In this document: positions 7,573 to 14,319 of the stretch, piece by piece
How positions within the stretch are numbered: the stretch's first letter is position 1
How the letters are laid out: every line of letters begins with the position of its first letter
Source: CBIFWW01 sp966186435
Lineage (GTDB): Bacteria > Pseudomonadota > Gammaproteobacteria > Enterobacterales > Enterobacteriaceae
Assembly (NCBI GenBank): GCA_966186435.1
Contig: CBIFWW010000077.1
Span: 1-15,904 of the forward strand
Reading direction: 5' to 3'
Length of the DNA stretch: 15,904 bases
Program-made: the position numbers and the translations under genes
Notes under the pieces: generated by a model
The model's database searches: none
Told to the model about the DNA's origin: nothing
The model's input: the letters and a program-made list of their open reading frames with translations, nothing else

Positions 7573-10002
7573 ATGTCACAAGATCCCTTCCAGGAACGCG
7601 AAGCCGGAAAATATTCCAATCCTATCCCGAGCCGGGAATTCATCCTTGAGTTATTAACCAAACGTGAAAAACCAGCCAGCCGGGATGAAATCGCACAAGA
7701 ATTAAAAATTGATGGCGAAGAGCAGCATGAAGCGCTGCGCCGCCGCCTGCGCGCCATGGAGCGCGACGGCCAACTGGTCTTTACCCGTCGCCAGTGCTAT
7801 GCCCTGCCGGAACGCCTGGACCTGCTGAAAGGCACGGTTATCGGCCACCGGGATGGCTTTGGTTTCCTGCGCATCGAAGGCACCAAAGACGATCTGTACC
7901 TCTCTTCAGAACAGATGAAGATGTGCATGCACGGTGATGTGATCCTGGCCCAGCCAATGGGTGCCGATCGCAAAGGCCGCCGTGAAGCCCGCGTGGTCCG
8001 TGTGGTAGAGCCAAAAACCAGTCAGATTGTGGGCCGCTATTTCACTGACGCTGGCGTCGGTTTTGTGGTGCCTGACGACAGCCGTATGAGCTTTGATATC
8101 CTGATCCCACCGGAAGAGGTGATGGGCGCCCGCATGGGCTTTGTGGTGGTGGTGGAATTAACCCAGCGCCCAACCCGCCGCACTAAAGCCGTGGGTAAAA
8201 TCGTTGAAGTATTAGGTGACAATATGGGCACCGGCATGGCTGTGGATATGGCCCTGCGCACCCATGAAATCCCTTACGTTTGGCCACCGGAAGTTGAGAA
8301 GCAGATAGAGGGCCTGAGCGAACAGGTGCCGGAATCAGCCAAACAAGGCCGTGTTGACCTGCGCCAGCTGCCGCTGGTAACTATCGATGGTGAAGATGCC
8401 CGTGACTTCGATGACGCCGTGTACTGTGAGAAAAAACGCGGTGGCGGCTGGCGTCTGTGGGTGGCGATTGCCGACGTAAGTTATTACGTGCGCCCACAAA
8501 CCCCGCTGGATGATGAAGCCCGCAATCGCGGCACCTCGGTTTACTTCCCTTCACAGGTAGTTCCGATGCTGCCGGAAGTGCTGTCTAACGGCCTGTGCTC
8601 TCTGAACCCGCAGGTTGATCGCCTGTGTATGGTATGTGAGATGACCATCTCCGCCCGCGGCGCGCTCTCCTCCTTCAAATTCTATGAAGCGGTGATGAGT
8701 TCACACGCCCGTCTGACTTATAACAAGGTCTGGCATATGTTGCAGGGCGACCAGGAGCTGCGCGAGCAATACCAGCCGCTGGTAAAACACATCGAAGAGC
8801 TGCACAACCTGTATAAAGTGCTGGATACCGCCCGCGCCGAGCGTGGTGGCATCTCCTTCGAAAGCGAAGAAGCCAAATTTATCTTTAACGCTGAACGCCG
8901 CATCGAGCGCATCGAGCTGGTGGAGCGTAACGACGCCCATAAACTCATTGAAGAGTGCATGATCATGGCGAACGTGGCGGCGGCACGCTTTGTTGAGAAG
9001 AACAACGAACCTGCACTGTTCCGCGTCCACGATCGCCCAACAACCGAAGCCATCACCGCGTTCCGTTCCGTGTTGTCTGAGCTGGGTCTGGAACTGCCGG
9101 GTGGGATTAAACCACAGCCTGCGGATTACTCTGCGTTGCTGGCCTCTATTGCTGGTCGTCCTGACCATGAAATGCTGCAAACCATGTTGCTGCGCTCCAT
9201 GAAACAGGCGATTTATGATCCCGAAAACCGCGGCCACTTTGGCCTGGCGCTGAGTTCTTATGGCCACTTTACCTCGCCAATTCGCCGTTACCCGGATCTG
9301 TCGTTACACCGGGCGCTGAAGTACCTGATCTCTAAGCAGGAAGGCCGGGATGACGGCGGCCGCAGCACTGGCGGCTGGCACTACAGTCTGGAAGAGATGC
9401 TGCGACTGGGCGAACGTTGCTCCATGACTGAACGCCGTGCCGATGAAGCCACCCGCGAAGTCTCGGACTGGCTGAAGTGTGACTTTATGTTGGATCAGGT
9501 GGGCGAAGTATTCAAAGGCGTCATTGCCAGCGTCACCGGCTTTGGTTTCTTTGTGCGCCTGGATGAGCTGTTTATCGATGGCTTGGTGCATGTCTCCACC
9601 CTCGACAACGACTACTACCGCTTTGACCAGGTTGGCCAACGGCTGATCGGTGAATCCGGCGGCCAGACTTACCGCCTGGGTGACCGGGTAGAAGTCCGCG
9701 TCGAAGCGGTAAATATGGACGAGCGTAAAATCGACTTCTCGCTGATCTCCAGCGAGCGCGGTGTCCGTGGTGAAGGTAAAACTGCCCGCGATAAAGCCAA
9801 ACGCAATACCAGTGGCGGTGCGCCTAAGCGCCGTAATGCCGGTAAGCGAGTGAACTTCGAGCCGGACAGCGCCTTCCGTGGTGACAAGCCAAAGGGCAAA
9901 GGCAAGCCAGAAAAGAAAGCCAGAAAGCCTTCTGACAAGACGCAAAAAATTGCCTCGGCCACCAAAGCCAAGCGTGCATCGAAGAAAAAAACGGGCCAAT
10001 AA
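7573..10002 (+). CDS. rnr: Ribonuclease R (RNase R)
   Basis: RNase R is a processive 3'-to-5' exoribonuclease of the RNB/RNase II family. It degrades structured RNA, takes part in rRNA quality control and trans-translation, and is induced by cold and stress. ATG 7573 follows GGAGG (7561-7565) and gives MSQDPFQERE, the family N-terminus; 809 residues against 813 in E. coli. Domains: helix-turn-helix-like N-terminal region (about 20-85), two cold-shock domains (about 85-240), RNB catalytic domain with Asp272, Asp278, Asp280 and Asp281 in DGEDARDFDDA, S1 domain (about 640-725, opening VFKGVIASVTGFGFFV), and a lysine-rich tail ending KRASKKKTGQ. The frame is open further upstream to a GTG overlapping the nsrR stop, but that extension lacks family similarity. 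It is probably co-transcribed with nsrR and rlmB. Confidence 0.98.
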   Translation: MSQDPFQEREAGKYSNPIPSREFILELLTKREKPASRDEIAQELKIDGEEQHEALRRRLRAMERDGQLVFTRRQCYALPERLDLLKGTVIGHRDGFGFLRIEGTKDDLYLSSEQMKMCMHGDVILAQPMGADRKGRREARVVRVVEPKTSQIVGRYFTDAGVGFVVPDDSRMSFDILIPPEEVMGARMGFVVVVELTQRPTRRTKAVGKIVEVLGDNMGTGMAVDMALRTHEIPYVWPPEVEKQIEGLSEQVPESAKQGRVDLRQLPLVTIDGEDARDFDDAVYCEKKRGGGWRLWVAIADVSYYVRPQTPLDDEARNRGTSVYFPSQVVPMLPEVLSNGLCSLNPQVDRLCMVCEMTISARGALSSFKFYEAVMSSHARLTYNKVWHMLQGDQELREQYQPLVKHIEELHNLYKVLDTARAERGGISFESEEAKFIFNAERRIERIELVERNDAHKLIEECMIMANVAAARFVEKNNEPALFRVHDRPTTEAITAFRSVLSELGLELPGGIKPQPADYSALLASIAGRPDHEMLQTMLLRSMKQAIYDPENRGHFGLALSSYGHFTSPIRRYPDLSLHRALKYLISKQEGRDDGGRSTGGWHYSLEEMLRLGERCSMTERRADEATREVSDWLKCDFMLDQVGEVFKGVIASVTGFGFFVRLDELFIDGLVHVSTLDNDYYRFDQVGQRLIGESGGQTYRLGDRVEVRVEAVNMDERKIDFSLISSERGVRGEGKTARDKAKRNTSGGAPKRRNAGKRVNFEPDSAFRGDKPKGKGKPEKKARKPSDKTQKIASATKAKRASKKKTGQ

Positions 10003-10022
10003 GTTACACTGCCCGCTTTAAT

Positions 10023-10101
10023 GATGGCAGCTATGCGCTGCCATCCGAACTTGATACCCGGGCAGGCCATTGTGCCTGCCTCTTAAAAGGCGGCTTCCGC
10101 C
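10023..10101 (+). other. Three consecutive hairpins between rnr and rlmB
   Basis: Three inverted repeats follow one another in the 115-base gap. GATGGCAGC/GCTGCCATC is a perfect 9-bp stem with a 5-nt loop (10023-10045). GGCAGGC/GCCTGCC is a perfect 7-bp stem with a 6-nt loop (10061-10080). GGCGG/CCGCC is a 5-bp stem with a 3-nt loop (10089-10101). None is followed by a T-run, so they look less like terminators than like mRNA stability or processing elements between the two reading frames. The last one ends 16 bases before the rlmB ATG. Confidence 0.6.
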
Positions 10102-10117
10102 CAATACGAGTACCCCG

Positions 10118-10852
10118 ATGAGTGAAATTATTTACGGCATCCACGCCGTGCAATCCCTGCTGGAGCGTTCACCCGAGCGTTTTCAGGAAGTCTTTATCCT
10201 GAAAGGCCGTGATGATAAACGCCTGATGCCGCTGATCCATGCCCTGGAAGCCCAGGGTGTGGTGATTCAGGTTGCCAACCGCCAGTGGCTGGATGAGAAA
10301 GCCGAAGGTGCCGTGCACCAGGGGATCATCGCCCGCGTTAAGCCTGGCCGCCAGTATCAGGAAAATGACCTGCCAGATCTGTTAGCCGCCCACGAAAAGC
10401 CGTTCCTGCTGATCCTTGACGGTGTGACTGACCCCCATAACCTGGGCGCCTGCCTGCGTAGTGCTGATGCTGCCGGCGTACATGCGGTTATCGTACCTAA
10501 GGATCGCTCCGCCCAGTTGAATGCGACGGCGAAGAAAGTCGCTAGTGGTGCAGCGGAAACCGTGCCGCTGATTCGTGTGACCAACCTGGCCCGCACTATG
10601 CGACTGCTCCAGGAAGAGAACATCTGGATTGTCGGCACTGCTGGCGAAGCCACCCATACGCTGTTCCAGAGCAAAATGACCGGCTCCATGGCGCTGGTGA
10701 TGGGCGCGGAAGGCGAAGGTATGCGCCGCCTGACCCGCGAGCATTGCGATGAGTTAATCAGCATCCCGATGGCGGGCAGCGTTTCTTCGCTGAACGTGTC
10801 TGTTGCCACCGGTATCTGCCTGTTTGAGGCCGTGCGCCAGCGCAGCCTGTAA
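10118..10852 (+). CDS. rlmB: 23S rRNA (guanosine-2251-2'-O)-methyltransferase RlmB
   Basis: RlmB, of the SpoU/TrmH (SPOUT) family, methylates the ribose of G2251 in the P loop of 23S rRNA using S-adenosylmethionine. The start ATG 10118 gives MSEIIYGIHAVQ and 244 residues, against 243 in E. coli; an upstream in-frame ATG at 10070 would add 16 residues foreign to the family and lies among the hairpins. The small N-terminal RNA-binding domain covers about 1-75. SPOUT motifs are present: motif 1 DGVTDPHNLGACLRSADAAG (101-120, with Asn108 and Arg114), motif 2 VMGAEGEGM (194-202, Glu198) and motif 3 IPMAGSVSSLNVSVATG (216-232, Asn226), which form the trefoil knot. It is the last gene of the nsrR-rnr-rlmB group and ends at a terminator. 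Confidence 0.97.
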   Translation: MSEIIYGIHAVQSLLERSPERFQEVFILKGRDDKRLMPLIHALEAQGVVIQVANRQWLDEKAEGAVHQGIIARVKPGRQYQENDLPDLLAAHEKPFLLILDGVTDPHNLGACLRSADAAGVHAVIVPKDRSAQLNATAKKVASGAAETVPLIRVTNLARTMRLLQEENIWIVGTAGEATHTLFQSKMTGSMALVMGAEGEGMRRLTREHCDELISIPMAGSVSSLNVSVATGICLFEAVRQRSL

Positions 10853-10861
10853 TAGCGTGTC

Positions 10862-10884
10862 AAAGCGGGGGTAATCCCCGCTTT
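10862..10884 (+). terminator. Intrinsic terminator after rlmB
   Basis: AAAGCGGGG (10862-10870) and CCCCGCTTT (10876-10884) form a perfect 9-bp stem with loop GTAAT, ten bases after the rlmB stop. The T-run is short and lies within the stem, so efficiency may be moderate. It separates rlmB from aidB. Confidence 0.75.
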
Positions 10885-10957
10885 ATGATCCCCCGTCGTG
10901 CACATTCCTCCCCTCTGACCATACTTATGGTATCGCCACAAGCAGGAGGGAATCATG

Positions 10958-12592
10958 ATGCCATGGCAGACTCATACGGTTTTTAATCAACCGACCCCAC
11001 TGAATAACAGCAACCTTTACCTTTCTGACTGCGCCCTGCGGGAAGCCGTGCTGCGCGAAGGTGCCGGCTGGGATAATGACCTGCTCGCCAGTATCGGCCA
11101 GCAGCTGGGTAGTGCTGAGTCTTTGGAGTTAGGCCGCCTGGCCAATGCCAATCCGCCGGAGTGGCTAAGCTTTGACGCCCGCGGCGAACGGCTGGACGAT
11201 GTGCGTTTTCACCCGGCCTGGCATCTACTGATGCAGGGGCTGTGTGCTAACCAAATTCATAACCTGCCCTGGCAGCCTGATGCGCCAAAAGGGGCCTTTG
11301 TGGCCCGCGCCGCCCGTTTTATTCAACATGGGCAGGTGGAAGCCGGGACGTTATGCCCGTTAACCATGACCTTTGCCGCCATTCCGCTATTACAAGACAC
11401 CTTGCCGTCAGCCTTTGAACATTGGCGTCAGCCGCTACTGAGCGACCGCTACGACCCACATCTGGTGCCGGGCAGCCAGAAGCGGGGCCTGCTGATTGGT
11501 ATGGGGATGACGGAAAAGCAGGGTGGATCAGATGTGTTAACCAACACCACTCAGGCTGAAGCGGTTTCTCGCCGTGGGCCGGGGGAGATTTATCTACTAA
11601 CTGGCCATAAATGGTTCTTCTCAGTACCGCAAAGTGATGGCCACCTACTGCTGGCCCAGGCACCAAAAGGGCTGTCATGCTTTTTGTTGCCACGCTGCCT
11701 ACCGGACGGCCAACGCAATGGGGTGCATATCATGCGTCTCAAGGACAAACTGGGTAACCGCTCCAATGCCAGTGCCGAAGTTGAATTCCACCAGGCCCAC
11801 GGCTGGCTGATTGGCGAGGAAGGGGATGGGATCAGGCAAATCCTGAAGATGGGGGGCCGGACCCGCTTCGATTGCGCTCTGGGCAGCCACAGCATGATGC
11901 GCCGGGCGCTGTCGGTAGCGTTGTACCACGCTTACCAGCGGCAGGTGTTTGGTAAGCCATTGGTTGAACAGCCGCAAATGCGCCAGGTGTTGGCCCGTAT
12001 GGCGCTATATCTGGAAGGGCAAACGGCATTTATCTTCCGGCTGGCCAGGGCTTGGGAGGATCAGCATCAACCAGAGCAGGGGCTGTGGTGCCGGTTATTT
12101 ACGCCAGCGGCTAAGCTGGTGGTCTGTAAAGGTGGGATACCTTTTGTGGCTGAGGCAATGGAGGTACTGGGTGGGGTTGGTTATTGTGAGGATAGCGAAC
12201 TGCCCCGGTTATACCGGGAGATGCCGGTGAACAGTATTTGGGAAGGCTCCGGCAATATTATGGCCCTTGATGTGCTGCGGGTGCTGGCGCGCCAACCTGC
12301 CATTCTGGAGGTGCTGGCTAATGAGTGGGAAGGGGTAAAAGGGCAGAGCCGCCACTTCGACCGCACCTGGCGGCAACTTCAACAACGGTTGCGTAAACCT
12401 CAGGAGAGCCATGGCAGGGATATCACCGAGAAGCTGGTTTATCTGGCAACAGCAAGCCAACTCTTACGTTTCTTGTCACCACCGGCCGCCGATGCCTGGT
12501 GCCGGATGATGCTGGATCCGCGGGGTGATCATGTCTTGCCAGAAAAGGTGATGGCGGAGGTCATATTACGGGCTACCGGCGGCGCAGGATGA
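10958..12592 (+). CDS. aidB: AidB, alkylation-response acyl-CoA dehydrogenase-like flavoprotein
   Basis: AidB is a tetrameric FAD protein of the acyl-CoA dehydrogenase superfamily that also binds DNA. In E. coli it belongs to the adaptive response to alkylation (Ada-controlled) and may protect DNA or destroy alkylating agents; its true reaction is unsettled. I choose the second ATG (10958): it gives MPWQTHTVFNQP, the E. coli-like N-terminus, and sits seven bases from GGAGGG, against four for ATG 10955. The product is 544 residues, against about 541 in E. coli. Visible family blocks are MTEKQGGSDV (from 184), GHKWFFSVPQSD, RLKDKLGNRSNAS, TRFDCALGSHSMMRRA, and EVLGGVGYC leading to IWEGSGNIM with Glu429 at the acyl-CoA dehydrogenase base position. 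The C-terminus is DNA-binding in E. coli. The gene lies directly after rlmB, unlike in E. coli. Confidence 0.96.
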   Translation: MPWQTHTVFNQPTPLNNSNLYLSDCALREAVLREGAGWDNDLLASIGQQLGSAESLELGRLANANPPEWLSFDARGERLDDVRFHPAWHLLMQGLCANQIHNLPWQPDAPKGAFVARAARFIQHGQVEAGTLCPLTMTFAAIPLLQDTLPSAFEHWRQPLLSDRYDPHLVPGSQKRGLLIGMGMTEKQGGSDVLTNTTQAEAVSRRGPGEIYLLTGHKWFFSVPQSDGHLLLAQAPKGLSCFLLPRCLPDGQRNGVHIMRLKDKLGNRSNASAEVEFHQAHGWLIGEEGDGIRQILKMGGRTRFDCALGSHSMMRRALSVALYHAYQRQVFGKPLVEQPQMRQVLARMALYLEGQTAFIFRLARAWEDQHQPEQGLWCRLFTPAAKLVVCKGGIPFVAEAMEVLGGVGYCEDSELPRLYREMPVNSIWEGSGNIMALDVLRVLARQPAILEVLANEWEGVKGQSRHFDRTWRQLQQRLRKPQESHGRDITEKLVYLATASQLLRFLSPPAADAWCRMMLDPRGDHVLPEKVMAEVILRATGGAG

Positions 12593-12616
12593 AAACCACC
12601 CGCAGGTGGCTTTTCA
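12590..12616. terminator. Bidirectional terminator between aidB and yjfN
   Basis: TGAAAA-CCACC (12590-12600) pairs with GGTGG-C-TTTTCA (12605-12616), eleven pairs with one bulged C and loop CGCA. T-runs on both strands (TTTT) make it usable for both convergent genes. It overlaps the aidB stop codon. The T-runs are short. Confidence 0.6.
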
Positions 12617-12628
12617 GGCATGATTCAG

Positions 12629-12904
12629 TTAGGCGTAGAAGATGGCTTGCACCGTCCAGCGGTCTGGCCCGTCATTCTCGTCCATCTGGATAATTCGGTA
12701 ATAGCTGGCCCCGTGTTCGTCGGCACGCAGTGCGACGATGCGCTCAATGTCTTGAGGGCAGCTGCCTAATGTGGTCAATGAAAACAGTCCAATTTCATTG
12801 AACGCAGTAGTACGGTCCGCGCTGGCATATTCAGCTGGCAATGCTGAAGTATTTATCAGCCCTACCGAAACCAGCAACGCATCTAAGGCTAGAGAACGTT
12901 TCAT
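12629..12904 (-). CDS. yjfN: YjfN-like small periplasmic protein (YhcN/DUF1471 family)
   Basis: This 91-residue protein resembles E. coli YjfN (also 91 residues): EYASAD, FNEIG, PQDIERIVALRADEHGASYYRI and a C-terminus of PDRWTVQAIFYA. These are the marks of the small YhcN/DUF1471 family. E. coli YjfN has been described as a periplasmic activator of the DegP protease, acting through its hydrophobic C-terminus; whether this homologue does so is inference, though the terminal FYA fits. The N-terminus (MKRSLALDALLVSVGL) is a probable signal peptide with likely cleavage after SALPA (residue 24), although Asp8 interrupts its hydrophobic core. The start has a clear AGGAG site (ATG at 12904). It lies 151 bases downstream of bsmA on the same strand and may be its distant paralogue. 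Confidence 0.88.
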   Translation of the reverse strand: MKRSLALDALLVSVGLINTSALPAEYASADRTTAFNEIGLFSLTTLGSCPQDIERIVALRADEHGASYYRIIQMDENDGPDRWTVQAIFYA

Positions 12905-13055
12905 TGTCAGCTCCTTTCACAGTAACCCGATAATCCACCGGGCAGTCCTTCGCGCAACCGCATCCCTGTTTTGTGGCTAGCAATTCATTGTGCACAGAAA
13001 ATGATCAACCCGCGCAAAGCTGTGTAAAGTGAATGAAAACATCTACAGCACACCG

Positions 13056-13358
13056 TTACTTACGGTACAGGATGGCCTGGATATACCACTGGCCTGGCAC
13101 GATAGTTTCATCGTTTAACAGGATCAGATAGTAATTTGCCCCTGCGGCTATGGCCTTCTGCTTAATTGCTCTCTCACCATCTGACGGTGCGCCGCGAACC
13201 ATCTCACTCACCGTTCCCATTTTGGTTAACCCCTGGGTTTGGTTACGCTGAATTTCCTGTGGCGTGCTCGTGGCTGGCGGAGGCGGCATTGGCTTCCCTT
13301 CCAGCGCGCTACAACCGGCTAACAGACTAACCATCAAAAGCAGCACCAGACGTTTCAT
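13056..13358 (-). CDS. bsmA: BsmA (YjfO), biofilm/peroxide-stress lipoprotein, YhcN family
   Basis: The protein matches E. coli BsmA, a small lipoprotein linked to biofilm formation and resistance to peroxide and acid stress. The signal peptide MKRLVLLLMVSLLAGC has a perfect lipobox (LAGC, lipid-modified Cys16); Ser at +2 predicts the outer membrane. A Pro-rich linker (KPMPPPPATSTPQE) follows, then the YhcN/DUF1471 domain (GLTKMGTVSEMVRG ... ANYYLILLNDE ... GQWYIQAILYRK). Two in-frame ATGs exist. ATG 13358 is preferred because GAGAG lies six bases upstream; ATG 13364 has almost no spacing and adds only MN. It is transcribed leftward from a good promoter (13385-13413), with a leader of about 20 nt, and yjfN follows with no clear terminator between them. 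Confidence 0.92.
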   Translation of the reverse strand: MKRLVLLLMVSLLAGCSALEGKPMPPPPATSTPQEIQRNQTQGLTKMGTVSEMVRGAPSDGERAIKQKAIAAGANYYLILLNDETIVPGQWYIQAILYRK

Positions 13359-13378
13359 ATTCATCTCTCACTTTGCTT

Positions 13379-13404
13379 AACCGTATTTTAGATGCGGTTT
13401 TTTT
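13379..13404 (+). terminator. Terminator-shaped hairpin overlapping the bsmA promoter
   Basis: AACCGTA (13379-13385) pairs with TGCGGTT (13393-13399), seven pairs including one G-U, loop TTTTAGA, and seven T residues cover 13398-13404. On the plus strand this has the shape of an intrinsic terminator, but no plus-strand gene ends nearby; bsmA and yjfN upstream run the other way. The same bases hold the -10 of the bsmA promoter, so the resemblance may be accidental. Confidence 0.35.
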
Positions 13405-13413
13405 GACTGTTAA
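13385..13413 (-). promoter_or_regulatory. Promoter of bsmA
   Basis: Read on the minus strand, TTAACA (13413-13408) and TAAAAT (13390-13385) are separated by exactly 17 bases. Each hexamer matches the sigma-70 consensus at five of six positions. Transcription would start near 13378, about 20 bases before ATG 13358. E. coli bsmA is stress-induced; nothing here separates sigma-S from sigma-70 use. Confidence 0.65.
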
Positions 13414-13506
13414 GGGAATGCTCCCATTTTGTTACTTTGAGCGTGATTCATCGGAACTTTTAACAAAAAAACGCCACCTGCCTCGCAACCTTAAATTCGC
13501 CCGTGA

Positions 13507-13535
13507 TTGCCCATTGGCGCACTGATGCCTAGTAT
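13507..13535 (+). promoter_or_regulatory. Candidate promoter of yjfP
   Basis: TTGCCC (13507-13512) and TAGTAT (13530-13535) lie 17 bases apart, each matching four of six consensus bases, about 30 bases before the yjfP ATG. The rest of the 208-base bsmA-yjfP divergent region (13359-13566) is moderately A/T-rich and holds no open frame that I can support. Confidence 0.4.
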
Positions 13536-13566
13536 GGTTGCCATCTGAGGTTAGAAGAGGCAAGTA

Positions 13567-14319
13567 ATGATAACGTTAAATACCCGGCCCTTTGCCGGGA
13601 TCGAGTGTCTTCTGGCAGAACCCACAGGCTATGAAGGCCTACCGCTACCAACGGTGATTTTTTATCACGGGTTCACCTCCTCTAAAACCGTGTATAGCTA
13701 TTTTGCCGTTGCCCTGGCTCAGGCTGGGTTCCGGGTGGTGATGCCGGATGCCGCTCAACACGGTAGCCGCTACAACGGCGACAGTGCCGGGCGCTGGCGT
13801 CAGTTCTGGCAAATCCTGACCCAGAATTTGCAGGAGTTCTCATGGCTTAGGGATGCTTTGCTTGAGAGCGGCCTGGTGAAGCCCGGTAGCCTGGGGATAG
13901 GTGGGGCTTCCATGGGGGGAATGACCGCCCTAGGGATTATGGGCCGCCATCCGGAAGTGCAGTGCGTCGCTTGCCTGATGGGGTCCGGCTATTACACAAC
14001 GCTGGCACATCAGCTGTTCCCACCTGAATGGCAAGATGATGAAGTGGCCATAGAAGCGTTCAAAAAGATTATCCAGCCGCTGGCGGAATATGACGTTTCC
14101 AATAAACTGGAAAACCTGGCTGACCGCCCACTGATGCTGTGGCATGGGACAGAAGATGATGTGGTGCCCGCGACAGAAACCTTCAAACTGGTTCAGGCCC
14201 TGCACGACCATGGTCTGGATAGTAACCTCACCAGCCTGTGGGGGGAGGGGGTGAAGCACCGCATCACCCCGGAAGCATTACAGGCTACGGTGGATTTTTT
14301 TAAAGCCCACTTGGGTTAG
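13567..14319 (+). CDS. yjfP: Alpha/beta-hydrolase esterase YjfP
   Basis: The product is 250 residues, against 249 for E. coli YjfP, a carboxylesterase of the alpha/beta-hydrolase fold active on short acyl esters; the natural substrate is unknown. Visible catalytic elements are the oxyanion motif HGFTSS (residues 34-39), the nucleophile elbow GGASMGG with Ser115, the acid in WHGTEDDVVPA (Asp197 or Asp198), and the base His231 in GVKHRITPEA. There is no signal peptide, so it is probably cytoplasmic. The start ATG 13567 has GAGG seven bases upstream. Its stop overlaps the ulaR stop by four bases on the opposite strand, with no terminator visible between them. In E. coli it also sits between bsmA and ulaR. 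Confidence 0.93.
   Translation: MITLNTRPFAGIECLLAEPTGYEGLPLPTVIFYHGFTSSKTVYSYFAVALAQAGFRVVMPDAAQHGSRYNGDSAGRWRQFWQILTQNLQEFSWLRDALLESGLVKPGSLGIGGASMGGMTALGIMGRHPEVQCVACLMGSGYYTTLAHQLFPPEWQDDEVAIEAFKKIIQPLAEYDVSNKLENLADRPLMLWHGTEDDVVPATETFKLVQALHDHGLDSNLTSLWGEGVKHRITPEALQATVDFFKAHLG

Noticed and set aside
8701..9999. Two long minus-strand open frames within rnr (188 and 231 codons)
   Set aside because: They are complementary-frame shadows of rnr with no recognisable protein features.
10070..10117. Upstream in-frame ATG extending RlmB by 16 residues
   Set aside because: It lies within an inverted repeat, lacks a ribosome-binding site and adds residues foreign to the family; ATG 10118 gives the standard MSEIIYGIHAV start.
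12771..12980. Plus-strand small open frame over the yjfN start
   Set aside because: It is antisense to yjfN, which has a clear ribosome-binding site and family match; no independent support.
12905..13055. Possible small RNA or promoter in the bsmA-yjfN gap
   Set aside because: I could not find a paired -35/-10 or a terminator; only a weak 5-bp ACCGT/ACGGT hairpin at the bsmA stop, without a T-run.
13453..13475. GGAACTT resembling a sigma-E -35 element upstream of yjfP
   Set aside because: No TCTGA-like -10 occurs 15-17 bases downstream.
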